Shown here: piece after piece, positions 26,440-35,593 of the stretch | Position numbering within the stretch: the first letter of the stretch is position 1 | How the letters are laid out: each line of letters starts with the position of its first letter | NCBI RefSeq assembly: GCF_001440475.1 | Contig: NZ_LLYB01000090.1 | Location: forward strand, 334 to 64,333 | Direction of reading: 5' to 3' | DNA from: Bradyrhizobium lablabi | Lineage (GTDB): Bacteria > Pseudomonadota > Alphaproteobacteria > Rhizobiales > Xanthobacteraceae | Length of the DNA: 64,000 bases | Program-made: the position numbers and the translations under genes | The notes under the pieces: generated by a model | Databases searched by the model: none | Seen by the model: the letters and a program-made list of their open reading frames with translations, nothing else | What the model was told of the DNA's origin: nothing

Positions 26440-28386
26440 CTATTCGCGCAAGATTTGTTCTTGGCAAAATTCAGGGCAGGGAAAGAGTTTTCTCCTTATG
26501 CCCTCGATCAGGAAGTTTGAACCGGTGTCCGATAGATGCACGTTATCGGTAATTATTACGTCGCTTGCCGATGGGCCAACGCGCGTCATGCACCCTTCCA
26601 AGTTGCACAGCATGTGCCAGGCCGAGATGTACTCCGTCCCGGCAGACTTGCTGAATGCTTCCATTCGTGCATCGCCCTCGGGGCCGGACACACCTGCGGC
26701 TATTCTGTCCGCGATTGTGTGCCGCAATCGGTAGAAATTCACCAGCGTATGGGGAAGCGTGCGCTTCCAAACCGGTACGGGTCCCAAAATGATGATTCGC
26801 TTGACGCTGAGGGCCTTTAGCTGATCGATTGTTTCCCGGAGTTTCCCGAGATCCTTAAGGCCGTCCCACCATGCGTGCAGCAGCACGATCTCGGGATGCG
26901 ATGATTTTATCAAATCGAAAACAATTTGATTGGCTGCGTCACATCTGGCATCGGAGCCGGCCGCCAGGATGGGAGGGCATGCTGACGCCGTGAAGCGAGC
27001 CAGGCGAAACGGAACTGTTGCCTGAGCATTCTTCAATCCCGGGTAAAGCGCTGCAGCGGTGGAATCTCCCCATAGGTGAACGAGGGGCTTGTTGCCTTGC
27101 TCGATGCAACTCGAATTGAATTCAGAGCCGGGTACGTCCAGGAAGCACTTGTCACGGAACCCGGCGTTGCCGTGCGGCGCCAACTGCGCGATATCGCGAA
27201 TTTCTGGCGGAAAGCGAAATCCAAAACCAGATGCCGTGGCTGTCACGATCCCCACCATGCCGACCGTGAGCAATCCGAACGCCAGTTTCGGTGTTGTATT
27301 TTTCTGCTGGCGAAGTGGAATTTCGACAAAACGAAACGTGAGCCATGAGAGGGCGATCGCAACGAGAACGGCAGCCCAAATCTCCACCGCGTTTGGATTT
27401 CCGTTCCGCACAATCCCGAGATAGGACAATAGCGGCCAGTGCCAGAGATACAGCGGATAGCTGATCAGTCCGATCAGGACCATCTGCGGGTTCGATAGAA
27501 AAGTCCTGTTCAACAGGGAATTTGGCGAGAGAATAATCAGCACGGCGCCAAGCACCGGTAACAACGCATAAACGCCCGGAAACAGGCTTTCCTTGCTGAG
27601 CGTTATCGCAGCAAAGATAATTGCTGCAGTGCCAATCGCTGCCAGCAGGTTCTCGAGTTGCGGAAAGCGCTGCTTTCCGTGCTCCAGGGCGTCGGTGTAG
27701 TTGGTGGCGAGAATGGCGCCGGCCAATAGCTCCCATGCTCTCGATATTGGCGAGTAAAAAGACCAATCCTTGTAGCCGAAGAAAATCAAGAGGCCGACGC
27801 CAAACGATGCTGTGGCGATGGCTCCCATCAAGGTTCGGTGCCACTTCAATCCGATAAGCAAGAGAGCCGGTGGCCAGAAGATGTAGAACTGTTCCTCGAT
27901 GCCCAACGACCAAAGGTGCAGGAGGGGATTTTCGGTCGCGTCCGGAGCAAAATATCCGAGCTGCGTGAGCTGAAACAGATTGGATACGAACGCAACGCCG
28001 GCCGCAATGTTCTTCCCGAGCAGGGAAAAGCCCTCCGGCAGAAGAACAAACCAGCCGAACAGATAGGTGGCTGCCAAGACGACGATGAGCGCCGGAAATA
28101 TCCGCCGAATTCGACGAGAGTAGAAATCCAGGAACGAAAAGGAATTGGTTTTGCTCTGCGAGAGAATGATGCGAGTGATCAGGAAGCCTGAGATAACGAA
28201 AAAAATGTCAACCCCGATAAATCCGCCGGGGACCAGCGAAGGCTCGGCGTGATATCCAACAACCAGCAGAATGGAGATAGCTCGCAGACCATCGATGTCG
28301 GGACGATAGGCGCCCATCTCGTTTGGATGTCCCGATCGCGCGATTGGCAATGTTGCTTCCTCCGTTTTCCCTGCGATGGCGAACAT
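26440..28386 (-). CDS. OafA/YrhL-type acyltransferase with C-terminal SGNH domain
   Basis: The 648-residue protein starts with the acyltransferase-3 motif YRPDIDGLRAISILLVVGYH and carries about ten transmembrane helices to residue about 390, then a periplasmic SGNH hydrolase-like domain with the GDS block (LWGDSTAAAL, Asp441-Ser442) and the D-x-x-H pair (Asp614, His617 in DNVHLSD). Such enzymes O-acetylate surface polysaccharides, lipopolysaccharide or peptidoglycan. Base composition is visibly poorer in GC than its neighbours (about half GC in many lines), suggesting acquisition by transfer. A start at 28317 would begin closer to the domain; 28386 has AGGG upstream. Confidence 0.9.
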   Translation of the reverse strand: MFAIAGKTEEATLPIARSGHPNEMGAYRPDIDGLRAISILLVVGYHAEPSLVPGGFIGVDIFFVISGFLITRIILSQSKTNSFSFLDFYSRRIRRIFPALIVVLAATYLFGWFVLLPEGFSLLGKNIAAGVAFVSNLFQLTQLGYFAPDATENPLLHLWSLGIEEQFYIFWPPALLLIGLKWHRTLMGAIATASFGVGLLIFFGYKDWSFYSPISRAWELLAGAILATNYTDALEHGKQRFPQLENLLAAIGTAAIIFAAITLSKESLFPGVYALLPVLGAVLIILSPNSLLNRTFLSNPQMVLIGLISYPLYLWHWPLLSYLGIVRNGNPNAVEIWAAVLVAIALSWLTFRFVEIPLRQQKNTTPKLAFGLLTVGMVGIVTATASGFGFRFPPEIRDIAQLAPHGNAGFRDKCFLDVPGSEFNSSCIEQGNKPLVHLWGDSTAAALYPGLKNAQATVPFRLARFTASACPPILAAGSDARCDAANQIVFDLIKSSHPEIVLLHAWWDGLKDLGKLRETIDQLKALSVKRIIILGPVPVWKRTLPHTLVNFYRLRHTIADRIAAGVSGPEGDARMEAFSKSAGTEYISAWHMLCNLEGCMTRVGPSASDVIITDNVHLSDTGSNFLIEGIRRKLFPCPEFCQEQILRE

Positions 28387-28892
28387 AGATGCCCTGCGCG
28401 AGTGTCGCGACTGTGTCTGTAAGGCGCCAAGAACGCGCAGGACAAGCTGTGGAGATGTTGCGCGGTCGAGGATGCCTCACGAACTTCACACAGTTACATG
28501 GAACTTCATATGGCTTTTTTCATCCGCTCGCGGCAAAGGCCGGGATGCTCCCAGAGGGAGCCAACGAAGATACAAACCTCGATCAAACATGTCGCGAGAG
28601 CGCTAAGCTCTGTCCACCCGTCATTGCGAGCGCAGCGAAGCAACCATCTATCCCGCACCGAGACGAGGATTGCTTCGCTACGCTCGCTATAACGTGGAAA
28701 GAGCAAACCGCGCTCTATATCCTCACGCTGAGGAGGCCGCGTCTCGAAGGACGAGGCCCGAGGGAGCAGCCCCACACCAGCCTTTCAATTTTGCGATAGA
28801 AGCCATGTCCACATTCAAATTCCTCAGATAGCCGCCGCGATCTATTGTCGGTTCAACCCAGGTCAGGAATCGCAGGAGGAAGCGGAACCCCG
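28387..28892. other. Gene-free region holding two degenerate palindromic repeats
   Basis: About 500 bases without a supportable gene. It contains a TCATTGCGAG-family palindrome (28619-28694) and, near 28720-28765, a CCTCACGCTGAGG...TCTCGAAGGACGAGG segment that resembles another common rhizobial intergenic repeat. An AGGAGG for the next gene lies at 28874. Confidence 0.5.
28619..28694. repeat. Palindromic intergenic repeat, TCATTGCGAG family, degenerate copy
   Basis: Begins CGTCATTGCGAGCGCAGCGA and ends with the imperfect reverse complement GCTTCGCTACGCTCGCTAT then AACG. The left arm equals that of the copies at 39879 and 57563; the right arm has decayed. Confidence 0.75.
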
Positions 28893-29459
28893 ATGGCAGA
28901 AGCAGCGAAATCACGGAGCGAGGCCGCGCCGGCGCTCCCGACCTGGCCGGACGAGATCTACCGCGTGCTGAAGGACGCCGGCATTCGCCAAGTCGCCATG
29001 GTGCCGGACGCCGGCCATAGCCGTCTGATCCGCTCATTCGAGGCCGATCCGGAAACCCGTGTCGTCACGCTGACGACGGAGGAAGAGGGCGTGGCGATGC
29101 TGGCGGGCGCGTGGCTGGGCGGCGAACGCGGCGTTCTCTTGCTGCAGTCGAGCGGCGTCGGCAATTGCATCAACATGTTGTCGCTGCCGGTGATCTGCCA
29201 CATGCCGCTGCTGATGATCGTCACCATGCGCGGCGACTGGGGCGAGTTCAACCCGTGGCAGATCCCGATGGGGCAGGGCACGCGGCCTTCGCTGGAGGCC
29301 ATGGGCGTGATCGTGAACAAGGTGGATGAGCCGCATCTCGTCGCCTCCGCCGTGCAGGGCGCGGCGAACCTCGCCTTCAACACCTGGAAGCCGGTCGCGG
29401 TCCTGATTGGACAGCGCGTGCTCGGCGCTAAGAATTTCAAGGAGCTGGCCCGCAAATGA
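28893..29459 (+). CDS. ThDP-dependent decarboxylase, N-terminal (PYR) subunit, sulfopyruvate/phosphonopyruvate type
   Basis: A 188-residue protein equivalent to the pyrimidine-binding half of a thiamine-diphosphate enzyme: AMVPDAGHSRLIR, a Glu-rich TTEEEGVAMLAGAWLGG holding the catalytic glutamate, and QSSGVGNCINMLSLP. It overlaps the next gene by ATGA, and that gene encodes the PP-binding half, so the pair should form one enzyme, as in the two-subunit sulfopyruvate decarboxylase (ComDE). An AGGAGG lies 13 bases upstream. Substrate is inferred only by family: a 3-sulfo-, 3-phosphono- or related 2-oxo acid. Confidence 0.8.
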   Translation: MAEAAKSRSEAAPALPTWPDEIYRVLKDAGIRQVAMVPDAGHSRLIRSFEADPETRVVTLTTEEEGVAMLAGAWLGGERGVLLLQSSGVGNCINMLSLPVICHMPLLMIVTMRGDWGEFNPWQIPMGQGTRPSLEAMGVIVNKVDEPHLVASAVQGAANLAFNTWKPVAVLIGQRVLGAKNFKELARK

Positions 29460-30055
29460 GCAATCCGAACGCACTTTTGCACCGTCGCGATGTCGTCAAC
29501 GAATTGTTGCGCGACCGCGCCGATCTCCTCGTCATCGCCGGCCTCGGCGCGCCGAACTGGGACGTCTCGGCTGCCGGCGATCATCCGAACAATTTCCCGC
29601 TCTGGGGCGCGATGGGCGGCGCCTCCATGATCGGGCTCGGGCTGGCGTTGGCGCAGCCGAGACGCAAGGTGCTCGTCATCACCGGGGACGGCGAGATGCT
29701 GATGAATGTCGGCTCGCTCGCGTCAATCGCGGTGGAAGCGCCGAAGAACCTTACAATCGCCGTCCTCGACAATGAGCGGTTCGGCGAGACCGGTATGCAG
29801 AAGACCCCGACGGCTTCCGGCGTCGACCTCGCCGCCATCGCCACCGCCTGCGGCATTCGCACCTCGCGCATCGTCCGCACGATGGCGGAAGTTAGCGAGC
29901 TTCGCGATCTCGCGCATGAGGGCAGGGGAATGGCCTTCGCGCAGATCAAGATCAATCCCGAGGCGCTGGTGTTCGTGATGCCGCCGGCCGACGGCGTGAT
30001 CCTGACGACGCGCTTCCGGCAATCGGTATTGGGAGACGAGGCGTTGTTTAATTGA
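29456..30055 (+). CDS. ThDP-dependent decarboxylase, C-terminal (PP) subunit
   Basis: The 199-residue partner carries the ThDP/Mg2+ motif: GDG at residues 77-79 in ITGDGEMLMNVG and Asn106 in VLDNERFGETG, the usual 27-residue spacing. It also has the WGAMGGASMIGLGLALA helix that packs against the cofactor diphosphate. With the upstream subunit it completes one active site across the interface. The start overlaps the previous stop, so equal synthesis is expected. No transporter adjoins; a LysR regulator converges from the other side of a palindromic repeat. Confidence 0.82.
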   Translation: MSNPNALLHRRDVVNELLRDRADLLVIAGLGAPNWDVSAAGDHPNNFPLWGAMGGASMIGLGLALAQPRRKVLVITGDGEMLMNVGSLASIAVEAPKNLTIAVLDNERFGETGMQKTPTASGVDLAAIATACGIRTSRIVRTMAEVSELRDLAHEGRGMAFAQIKINPEALVFVMPPADGVILTTRFRQSVLGDEALFN

Positions 30056-30077
30056 GGGGCGTGCTGCCTGCACGAAG

Positions 30078-30148
30078 CCGTCATGCCCGGGAGCGCAGAC
30101 AAGTGTACGTAGTCTGCGCAAGGCAGGCTACTATGACCGGCATGACGG
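30078..30148. repeat. Palindromic intergenic repeat, CCGTCATGCC family
   Basis: CCGTCATGCC at 30078-30087 and its exact reverse complement GGCATGACGG at 30139-30148 bracket an internal GCGCAGAC / GTCTGCGC dyad. It sits between two convergent genes and may also end transcription. A short relative lies at 47991. Confidence 0.75.
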
Positions 30149-30168
30149 AGAGAGTGTGCGGTGTGGCG

Positions 30169-31092
30169 CTACGCCGTCATATTGATCTTCCAGAACCCTT
30201 CCTTCGAAAGCTGCTGAATCTCTGATACGATCAGCGTCGCGATGGTCGTCGTCGCAATCGACGGTGGATGCGCGATCGGCGAAGCCAGGATCAGCTCGCG
30301 CGACACCGAAGGATTGACGGCGGCCATCTCCAGGCGCTTCGCCGCCACCTCCGTGCGTATGGCGGACGGCGGCAGCAGCGTGTAGCCGAGCCCTTCCTCC
30401 ATCAGGCTGATCTGCGCGCGGTAGGAGTCCACCTCGATCATGGCATCGAGCTTCAGTTTTTCGCGCGCCAATGCCTTCTCCAGCAGCGCCCGCAGACCAT
30501 GCGAGATGCTCGGCAAGATCAGCTTCTGCTTCGCCAGCCATTTGAGATCGACCTGCTTGCGCTTGTTCAAGCCGGATCCAGGCGGCCCGACGGCGACGAT
30601 GTCTTCGCGGCCGATCGACTGGACTTGCAGATGGAGGTCGACGGCGGGGCCATAGATGATCGCGAGATCCATTTCGCCGCGGTGCAGCCATTCGACCAGA
30701 TGCCCGCCGTAGCTCTCGACGATGCGCAGCGAGACGTCGGGAAACTCGTTGAGGACGCGGCGGGCAAATCGTCCGGACAACACCGCGCTGACCGTCGGCA
30801 CCATGCCGAGGATGACTCGGCCCGACGGGTTGCCGTTGGCCGATTTGAGGTCATCGCTGACTTGCTCGATCTGGCGGATCAGGCCGGTGGTGCGGTCGAG
30901 CAGCATCCGGCCGGCGCTGGTGAGCAGCATGCCGCGGCCGTTGCGCACGAACAGATCGACCCGAAGCTCGTGCTCGAGCAGCTTGATGTGCCGGCTCAGC
31001 GCCGGCTGCGCGGCACGTAACCGGTCTGCGGCCTTGCTCAAGCTTCCGAGTTCGGCTACGGCCCGGAACGTCCGCAATTGTTTGAGATCCAT
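30169..31092 (-). CDS. LysR-family transcriptional regulator (CysB/Nac-like branch)
   Basis: The 307-residue protein has the LysR helix-turn-helix at its start (MDLKQLRTFRAVAELGSLSK, AQPALSRHIKLLEHELRVDL) and a periplasmic-binding-like effector domain from about residue 90. It is divergent from a triple-rhodanese gene with a 59-base gap containing a dyad (ATGAT-N7-ATCAT), and convergent with the ThDP decarboxylase pair. It may therefore control the rhodanese gene. The effector is unknown. Confidence 0.88.
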   Translation of the reverse strand: MDLKQLRTFRAVAELGSLSKAADRLRAAQPALSRHIKLLEHELRVDLFVRNGRGMLLTSAGRMLLDRTTGLIRQIEQVSDDLKSANGNPSGRVILGMVPTVSAVLSGRFARRVLNEFPDVSLRIVESYGGHLVEWLHRGEMDLAIIYGPAVDLHLQVQSIGREDIVAVGPPGSGLNKRKQVDLKWLAKQKLILPSISHGLRALLEKALAREKLKLDAMIEVDSYRAQISLMEEGLGYTLLPPSAIRTEVAAKRLEMAAVNPSVSRELILASPIAHPPSIATTTIATLIVSEIQQLSKEGFWKINMTA

Positions 31093-31110
31093 CGCCTGCT
31101 CAGCATGCCC

Positions 31111-31127
31111 ATGATGCCAGCGATCAT
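31111..31127. promoter_or_regulatory. Candidate LysR operator between LysR and rhodanese genes
   Basis: ATGAT (31111-31115) and ATCAT (31123-31127) form a perfect interrupted dyad with a 7-base spacer in the very short divergent promoter region. Size and placement fit a LysR binding site; no experimental support. Confidence 0.45.
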
Positions 31128-31151
31128 ATGCCGTTTTCGGAAATCCCGTCC

Positions 31152-32384
31152 ATGACCGTATCCTCAGTCACCCCCTCGCAAGTCCGCACCGCGTTGCTGC
31201 TGCGCCAGGAAATTGCGCTGCTCGACGTTAGGCACGAAGCTACCTTCGCCACCGGCCATCCCCTGTTTGCCGCCAACATGGCGGCCGACCGCATCGCGTT
31301 GGAGGCCGAAGCGCGGCTGCCGCGCAAGGACGTGCCGATCGTGATCTACGACGCCGGCGAGGGCCTCGTGCCGCAAGCCGCGGAGCGCCTGAAAGCCCTG
31401 GGTTACAGCAATGTTCGCCAGCTCGAGGGTGGGCTGCAGGGCTGGAAGTTGGCGGGTTATGAGGTGTTCGAGGACGTCAATTCCTACGCCAAGGCCTTTG
31501 GCGAACTGGTCGAGTCGCGCCGCCACACGCCGTCGCTGGCCGCCGAGGAAGTCGGCGCGCTGATTGCGACCGGGGCCAACATCCAAATTCTCGACGTCCG
31601 GCGCTTCGATGAATACGCGACCATGAATATTCCCGGTTCCATCAGCGTGCCCGGCGCGGAACTGGTGCTGCGCGCCGGCCGCGCCGCACCCGATCCCGAG
31701 ACCACCATCATCGTCAATTGCGCCGGCCGCACCCGCTCGATCATCGGCACCCAGTCGCTGATCAATGCCGGCGTCGCGAACAAGGTGATGGCACTGCGCA
31801 ACGGAACGATCGGCTGGACGCTGGCAAAGCAGAATCTCGAGCATGGCTCCGGCCGCCGCGGCGAGATCGGCGCCATTGCAGGCGGCGAGACCAACGCGCG
31901 CGACGTCGCCTATCGTGCCGGCGTTCGACACATCCGCCTTGCGGAAATAGCGGCGCTGCAGGCGCAGGCCGACCGCACGTTGTACCGCTTCGACGTACGT
32001 TCGGAGGAGGAATACACCGCCGGCCACCTCGCAGGCTTTCGCCACTACGCCGGCGGACAGTTGGTGCAGGAGGTGGACATGGCAGCCCCGGTGCGCGGCG
32101 CCCGTATCGTGCTGACGGATGACAGAAGCGTCCGCGCCGACATGACCGCATCCTGGCTCGCGCAAATGGGCTGGGAAGTTTACGTGTTCGAAGGCGGCTA
32201 TGACGGCGCGCTGGAAGTCGGCCCGCCGCTTGTCATCCCAAAGCCCGATCCGTCACACCGCTACCGTCGTCCCTATGAGGGCACTGACGTCAAAGAAAGC
32301 GCGATGCAGGCCTATCTCGACTGGGAATACGGCCTCGTCGAACAGCTCCGCCGCGACGCCACGCATGGATTCTTCGTCATATGA
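31152..32384 (+). CDS. Triple-rhodanese-domain protein
   Basis: The 410-residue protein contains three rhodanese-like domains (about residues 5-110, 130-235 and 260-370). Only the middle one has the sulfur-accepting cysteine loop (IIVNCAGRTRS, Cys190). The equivalent loop reads IVIYDAGEG in the first domain and IVLTDDRSVR in the third, so both are probably structural or regulatory. It likely transfers or senses sulfane sulfur in the cytoplasm. The ATG at 31152 begins just before the first domain; an in-frame ATG at 31128 would overlap the divergent operator. Partner genes hint at sulfur-compound metabolism, but the role is not established. Confidence 0.85.
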   Translation: MTVSSVTPSQVRTALLLRQEIALLDVRHEATFATGHPLFAANMAADRIALEAEARLPRKDVPIVIYDAGEGLVPQAAERLKALGYSNVRQLEGGLQGWKLAGYEVFEDVNSYAKAFGELVESRRHTPSLAAEEVGALIATGANIQILDVRRFDEYATMNIPGSISVPGAELVLRAGRAAPDPETTIIVNCAGRTRSIIGTQSLINAGVANKVMALRNGTIGWTLAKQNLEHGSGRRGEIGAIAGGETNARDVAYRAGVRHIRLAEIAALQAQADRTLYRFDVRSEEEYTAGHLAGFRHYAGGQLVQEVDMAAPVRGARIVLTDDRSVRADMTASWLAQMGWEVYVFEGGYDGALEVGPPLVIPKPDPSHRYRRPYEGTDVKESAMQAYLDWEYGLVEQLRRDATHGFFVI

Positions 32385-32423
32385 TTCCACTAGTCGCGCC
32401 GTAGCTCGAAGAACGAAGGCGGA

Positions 32424-33143
32424 TCAATCATCACCGCCCATCATGCTCTCGAGCTTCTCCGCCGTGTAATTCTCCCCGATCGAGAGCGCGCAGATCCGCG
32501 ATATCTGCACGTAAGCAAGCCCCGTCTCTTCGGCCCACGCATTGAATTGCGCCTGCACCTTGGCGACGTCGCGCTTGGAAGTGACGGTCTCGGCGATGTC
32601 GAGCCCGGCATCGCGCAGGCACAGCACCACGTCTCTGGAGGTGACAAACCCGTCCCAGCCGAGAAAGCGCAGCATCATCTGCCCGGTATTGCCGCCGAGC
32701 CGGCTGCCGCGCTTGGCCAGTAGTTCCAGCAAGCCGGCCTCGTCGGAGGACGGCCAGTTGGCGAGGAATTTGCCGAAACTGCCGTGCTCCCTGGCGATAT
32801 CCCTGACGAAGCTTGCATTGGCGCGCACCGACATGATCTTGGCGCCGTTGCGGACGATGCGCGTGTCCTTCATCAGATCGTCCCAGAACTCGTCCGGCTT
32901 CAGCGACAGCGGCCCGGGCTTGAAGCCGAGAAACGCCTTTTCGAAGCCCGGCCATTTGCTCTCGATCACGCTCCAGGCAAAGCCCGCGCAGAACACCCTT
33001 TTGGTCATTTCGGCGAGGATCCGGTCGTCACCGAGCTTCGCGAGCGCCTTCGGATCGGGCTTGGCCGGCAGCAGCTTGGCCAGCGCCTTCGGTCCGCCCT
33101 TGCGCTTCTCGGCGCGGGCGCGAATCGTCTTGAACGCAGTCAC
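32424..33143 (-). CDS. DNA-3-methyladenine glycosylase I-like protein
   Basis: The 239-residue product resembles the Tag/HhH-GPD helical glycosylases: VFCAGFAWSVIESKWPGFEKAFLGF and the later GNTGQMMLRFLGWDGFVTSRDVV. It would excise alkylated adenine from DNA. The GTG at 33143, with AGGGGG eight bases upstream, is preferred over the ATG at 33179. The Lys-rich N-terminus (RARAEKRKGGPKALAKLLP) is longer than in E. coli Tag, so the family member may be a divergent subgroup. It stands alone and converges on the rhodanese gene. Confidence 0.7.
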   Translation of the reverse strand: MTAFKTIRARAEKRKGGPKALAKLLPAKPDPKALAKLGDDRILAEMTKRVFCAGFAWSVIESKWPGFEKAFLGFKPGPLSLKPDEFWDDLMKDTRIVRNGAKIMSVRANASFVRDIAREHGSFGKFLANWPSSDEAGLLELLAKRGSRLGGNTGQMMLRFLGWDGFVTSRDVVLCLRDAGLDIAETVTSKRDVAKVQAQFNAWAEETGLAYVQISRICALSIGENYTAEKLESMMGGDD

Positions 33144-33374
33144 GGTGCACGGCCCCCTGGTGAAATCCCCCGAAACCATAGCCTAGAAGTGATCGGCTGA
33201 CCTGCAAAGAATGGATGGCGTCTGAGGTCGATTTCGCCTAAAGCATCCCCACCTCATTCAAATCCGTCAGGCCGTGCGGCTGCGCGTCGTCAATGCGCAG
33301 CTTTAAGTCATTTCGGTTCGAGGCGCCCATTTCATATTTCCCGGCTGAGAACGCCCAGCAAGGTCTGACATCTC

Positions 33375-35246
33375 GTGACATTTCTGCCCACCTATCCGCC
33401 GCTCGCCCGAGCCCTGGCGGAACGCAATTTCGACCGCTTGACGCCGGTGCAGACGGCGGTGCTGGCCGACGATGCTGATGGCCGCGACCTGCTGGTTTCG
33501 GCGCAAACCGGCTCGGGCAAGACCGTTGCCTATGGCCTGGCGGTCGCCAGCAACCTGCTGGAAGGCGCCGAGCGGTTCGGGCCGGCCGCGGCTCCGCTGG
33601 CGCTGATCGTGGCGCCGACGCGCGAGCTGGCGCTTCAGGTGCATCGCGAGCTTGCCTGGCTTTATCAGCATGCGGGCGCCCGCGTGGTTTCCTGCGTCGG
33701 CGGCATGGACCCGCGCCGCGAGCAGCGCGAACTGGCGGTAGGCGCACATATCGTGGTCGGCACGCCGGGGCGGCTTTGCGATCATTTGCGGCGCGGCCGT
33801 CTCGACGTTTCCGAGCTAAAGGCCATAGTGCTCGACGAGGCCGATGAAATGCTCGATCTCGGTTTTCGCGAGGACATGGAATTCATCCTGCAGGCGACGC
33901 CCGAGGACCGCCGCACGCTGCTGTTCTCGGCGACCCTGCCGCCCGGCATCGTCGCGCTGGCGAAGGACTATCAGCAGGATGCCTTCCGCGTCGAAGTCGC
34001 GGGCGAGGAGGGCGGACACGCCGATATCGAGTACCGCGCCGTCCGGATCGCGGCCGGCGATGTCGAGCACGCCGTCGTCAATATTTTGCGCTACTTCGAA
34101 TCGCCGGGCACGCTGGTGTTCTGCAACACGCGCGAGGCCGTGCGTCATCTGCAGGCGACGCTGCTGGAGCGCGGCTTCTCGGTGGTGGCGCTGTCGGGCG
34201 AATTGACCCAGAACGAGCGCACGCTGGCGCTGCAGGCGCTGCGCGACGGCCGGGCCCGGGTTTGCGTCGCGACCGACGTCGCCGCGCGCGGCATCGACCT
34301 GCCGAACCTCGACCTCGTCATCCATGCTGATCTGCCCAACGATCCCGAGGTCATGCAGCACCGTTCGGGGCGCACCGGGCGCGCTGGCCGCAAGGGGGTC
34401 AGCATATTGCTGGTGCCGCCGGCGCGGCGGCGGCGCGCGGACATGCTGCTCAAACTCGCGGGTATCGATGCGGTTTGGGGCCTGGCGCCGCAGCCGGATG
34501 AAATTCGCAAACTCGATCAGGAGCGTATGCTGCGGGATGATCTGTTCGCGGCGGAGACGACGCCCGACGATCTGATGCTGGCGCAGGCCCTGCTCGCCGA
34601 GCGATCGGCGGAAGACATTGCCGCCGCGCTGGCGCGGCTTTATCGCGCGCGGCTTCCCTCACCCGAGGACATCGTCGATCCCGGCGAGGATCGCGTCAAA
34701 TCCCGTGCGGAGCGCGCGCGAGAGCGTGCAGATCGCGAAGCCGAACGGGGATCGAAGCCTGGCAAAGCTTCGGCGCGCCATCGCATGGCGGAGGACAGCG
34801 TCTGGTTCACCGCCGCGATCGGACGGCGGAAGAACGCCGAAGCGCGCTGGCTGCTGCCGATGCTGTGCCGCCGCGGCAGCATCAAGAAGGAAGACATCGG
34901 CGCCATCCGCATTCTCGATACCACCACCGAATTCGAGATTTCCGCGCGCGTCGCCAGCCGCTTTGCCGCGCGAATCCGCCGTCCCGACAAGGAAGACAGC
35001 ATTCGCATCGAGGCACTCACGAGTGCCGCGCCGAACGAGGAAGTACGCGAGAAGGAATGGGGGTCAAAGCCGCACGGCAAACAGGCAAAGACCCCTGACA
35101 AGCCGTCGTTTGACAAGAAGGCGCATTACGATACCAAGAGGCGGGATCGAGGCGAGCACGCGCACGCGGCAAAGTCGCGGCATGAAAAGGAAGCGTCTGC
35201 GAAGCCCGTATTCGGAAAGAAGAAAAAGAAGAAATTTCGTGGCTGA
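33375..35246 (+). CDS. DEAD-box RNA helicase with DbpA-like RNA-binding domain
   Basis: All helicase motifs are visible in the 623-residue protein: Q motif (LTPVQTAVL), motif I AQTGSGKT, Ia APTRELA, II DEAD, III SAT, and VI HRSGRTGRAG. After the core (about 1-380) comes a helical linker, a DbpA-type RRM-like domain (about 480-560: WLLPMLCRRGSIKKEDIGAIRI, FEISARVASRFAARI), and a very basic tail ending in GKKKKKKFRG. It probably unwinds rRNA or structured mRNA during ribosome assembly or cold adaptation. It begins with GTG. Confidence 0.92.
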   Translation: MTFLPTYPPLARALAERNFDRLTPVQTAVLADDADGRDLLVSAQTGSGKTVAYGLAVASNLLEGAERFGPAAAPLALIVAPTRELALQVHRELAWLYQHAGARVVSCVGGMDPRREQRELAVGAHIVVGTPGRLCDHLRRGRLDVSELKAIVLDEADEMLDLGFREDMEFILQATPEDRRTLLFSATLPPGIVALAKDYQQDAFRVEVAGEEGGHADIEYRAVRIAAGDVEHAVVNILRYFESPGTLVFCNTREAVRHLQATLLERGFSVVALSGELTQNERTLALQALRDGRARVCVATDVAARGIDLPNLDLVIHADLPNDPEVMQHRSGRTGRAGRKGVSILLVPPARRRRADMLLKLAGIDAVWGLAPQPDEIRKLDQERMLRDDLFAAETTPDDLMLAQALLAERSAEDIAAALARLYRARLPSPEDIVDPGEDRVKSRAERARERADREAERGSKPGKASARHRMAEDSVWFTAAIGRRKNAEARWLLPMLCRRGSIKKEDIGAIRILDTTTEFEISARVASRFAARIRRPDKEDSIRIEALTSAAPNEEVREKEWGSKPHGKQAKTPDKPSFDKKAHYDTKRRDRGEHAHAAKSRHEKEASAKPVFGKKKKKKFRG

Positions 35247-35305
35247 CCGGAGCGACATCAGCTGAAAGCGCCGTCGCTCACCTGCCGCGCAGATGAGGAT
35301 CCACC

Positions 35306-35593
35306 ATGAGCGTCTACATCATCGCCCAGTTGAAATTTACCCGCCGCGAACTCTACGATCGCTATCAATCGCGCTTCATGGGCGTGTTCAGGAAGTTCAA
35401 GGGCAAGCTCCTGGTGGCGGATGCGCACCCGATCGTGCTGGAAGGCGACTGGCCGCGCGACAAGGTCGTGATCATGGAATTCCCCGATGACGCCGCGGCC
35501 AGGGAATTTCAGAACTCGCCGGAATATCAGGAGATATCGGTCGACCGGAAGGCGGGCGCCGACGCCATCGTGCTGACGGTGAGAGGCTTGTAA
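35306..35593 (+). CDS. DUF1330 family protein
   Basis: A 95-residue ferredoxin-like (dimeric alpha-beta barrel) protein with the family landmarks YDRYQSRFMGVFRKFKGKLLVADAHP and VIMEFPDDAAAREFQNSPEYQ. Length is typical. It lies 59 bases after the helicase on the same strand. The function of DUF1330 proteins is not known. Confidence 0.85.
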   Translation: MSVYIIAQLKFTRRELYDRYQSRFMGVFRKFKGKLLVADAHPIVLEGDWPRDKVVIMEFPDDAAAREFQNSPEYQEISVDRKAGADAIVLTVRGL

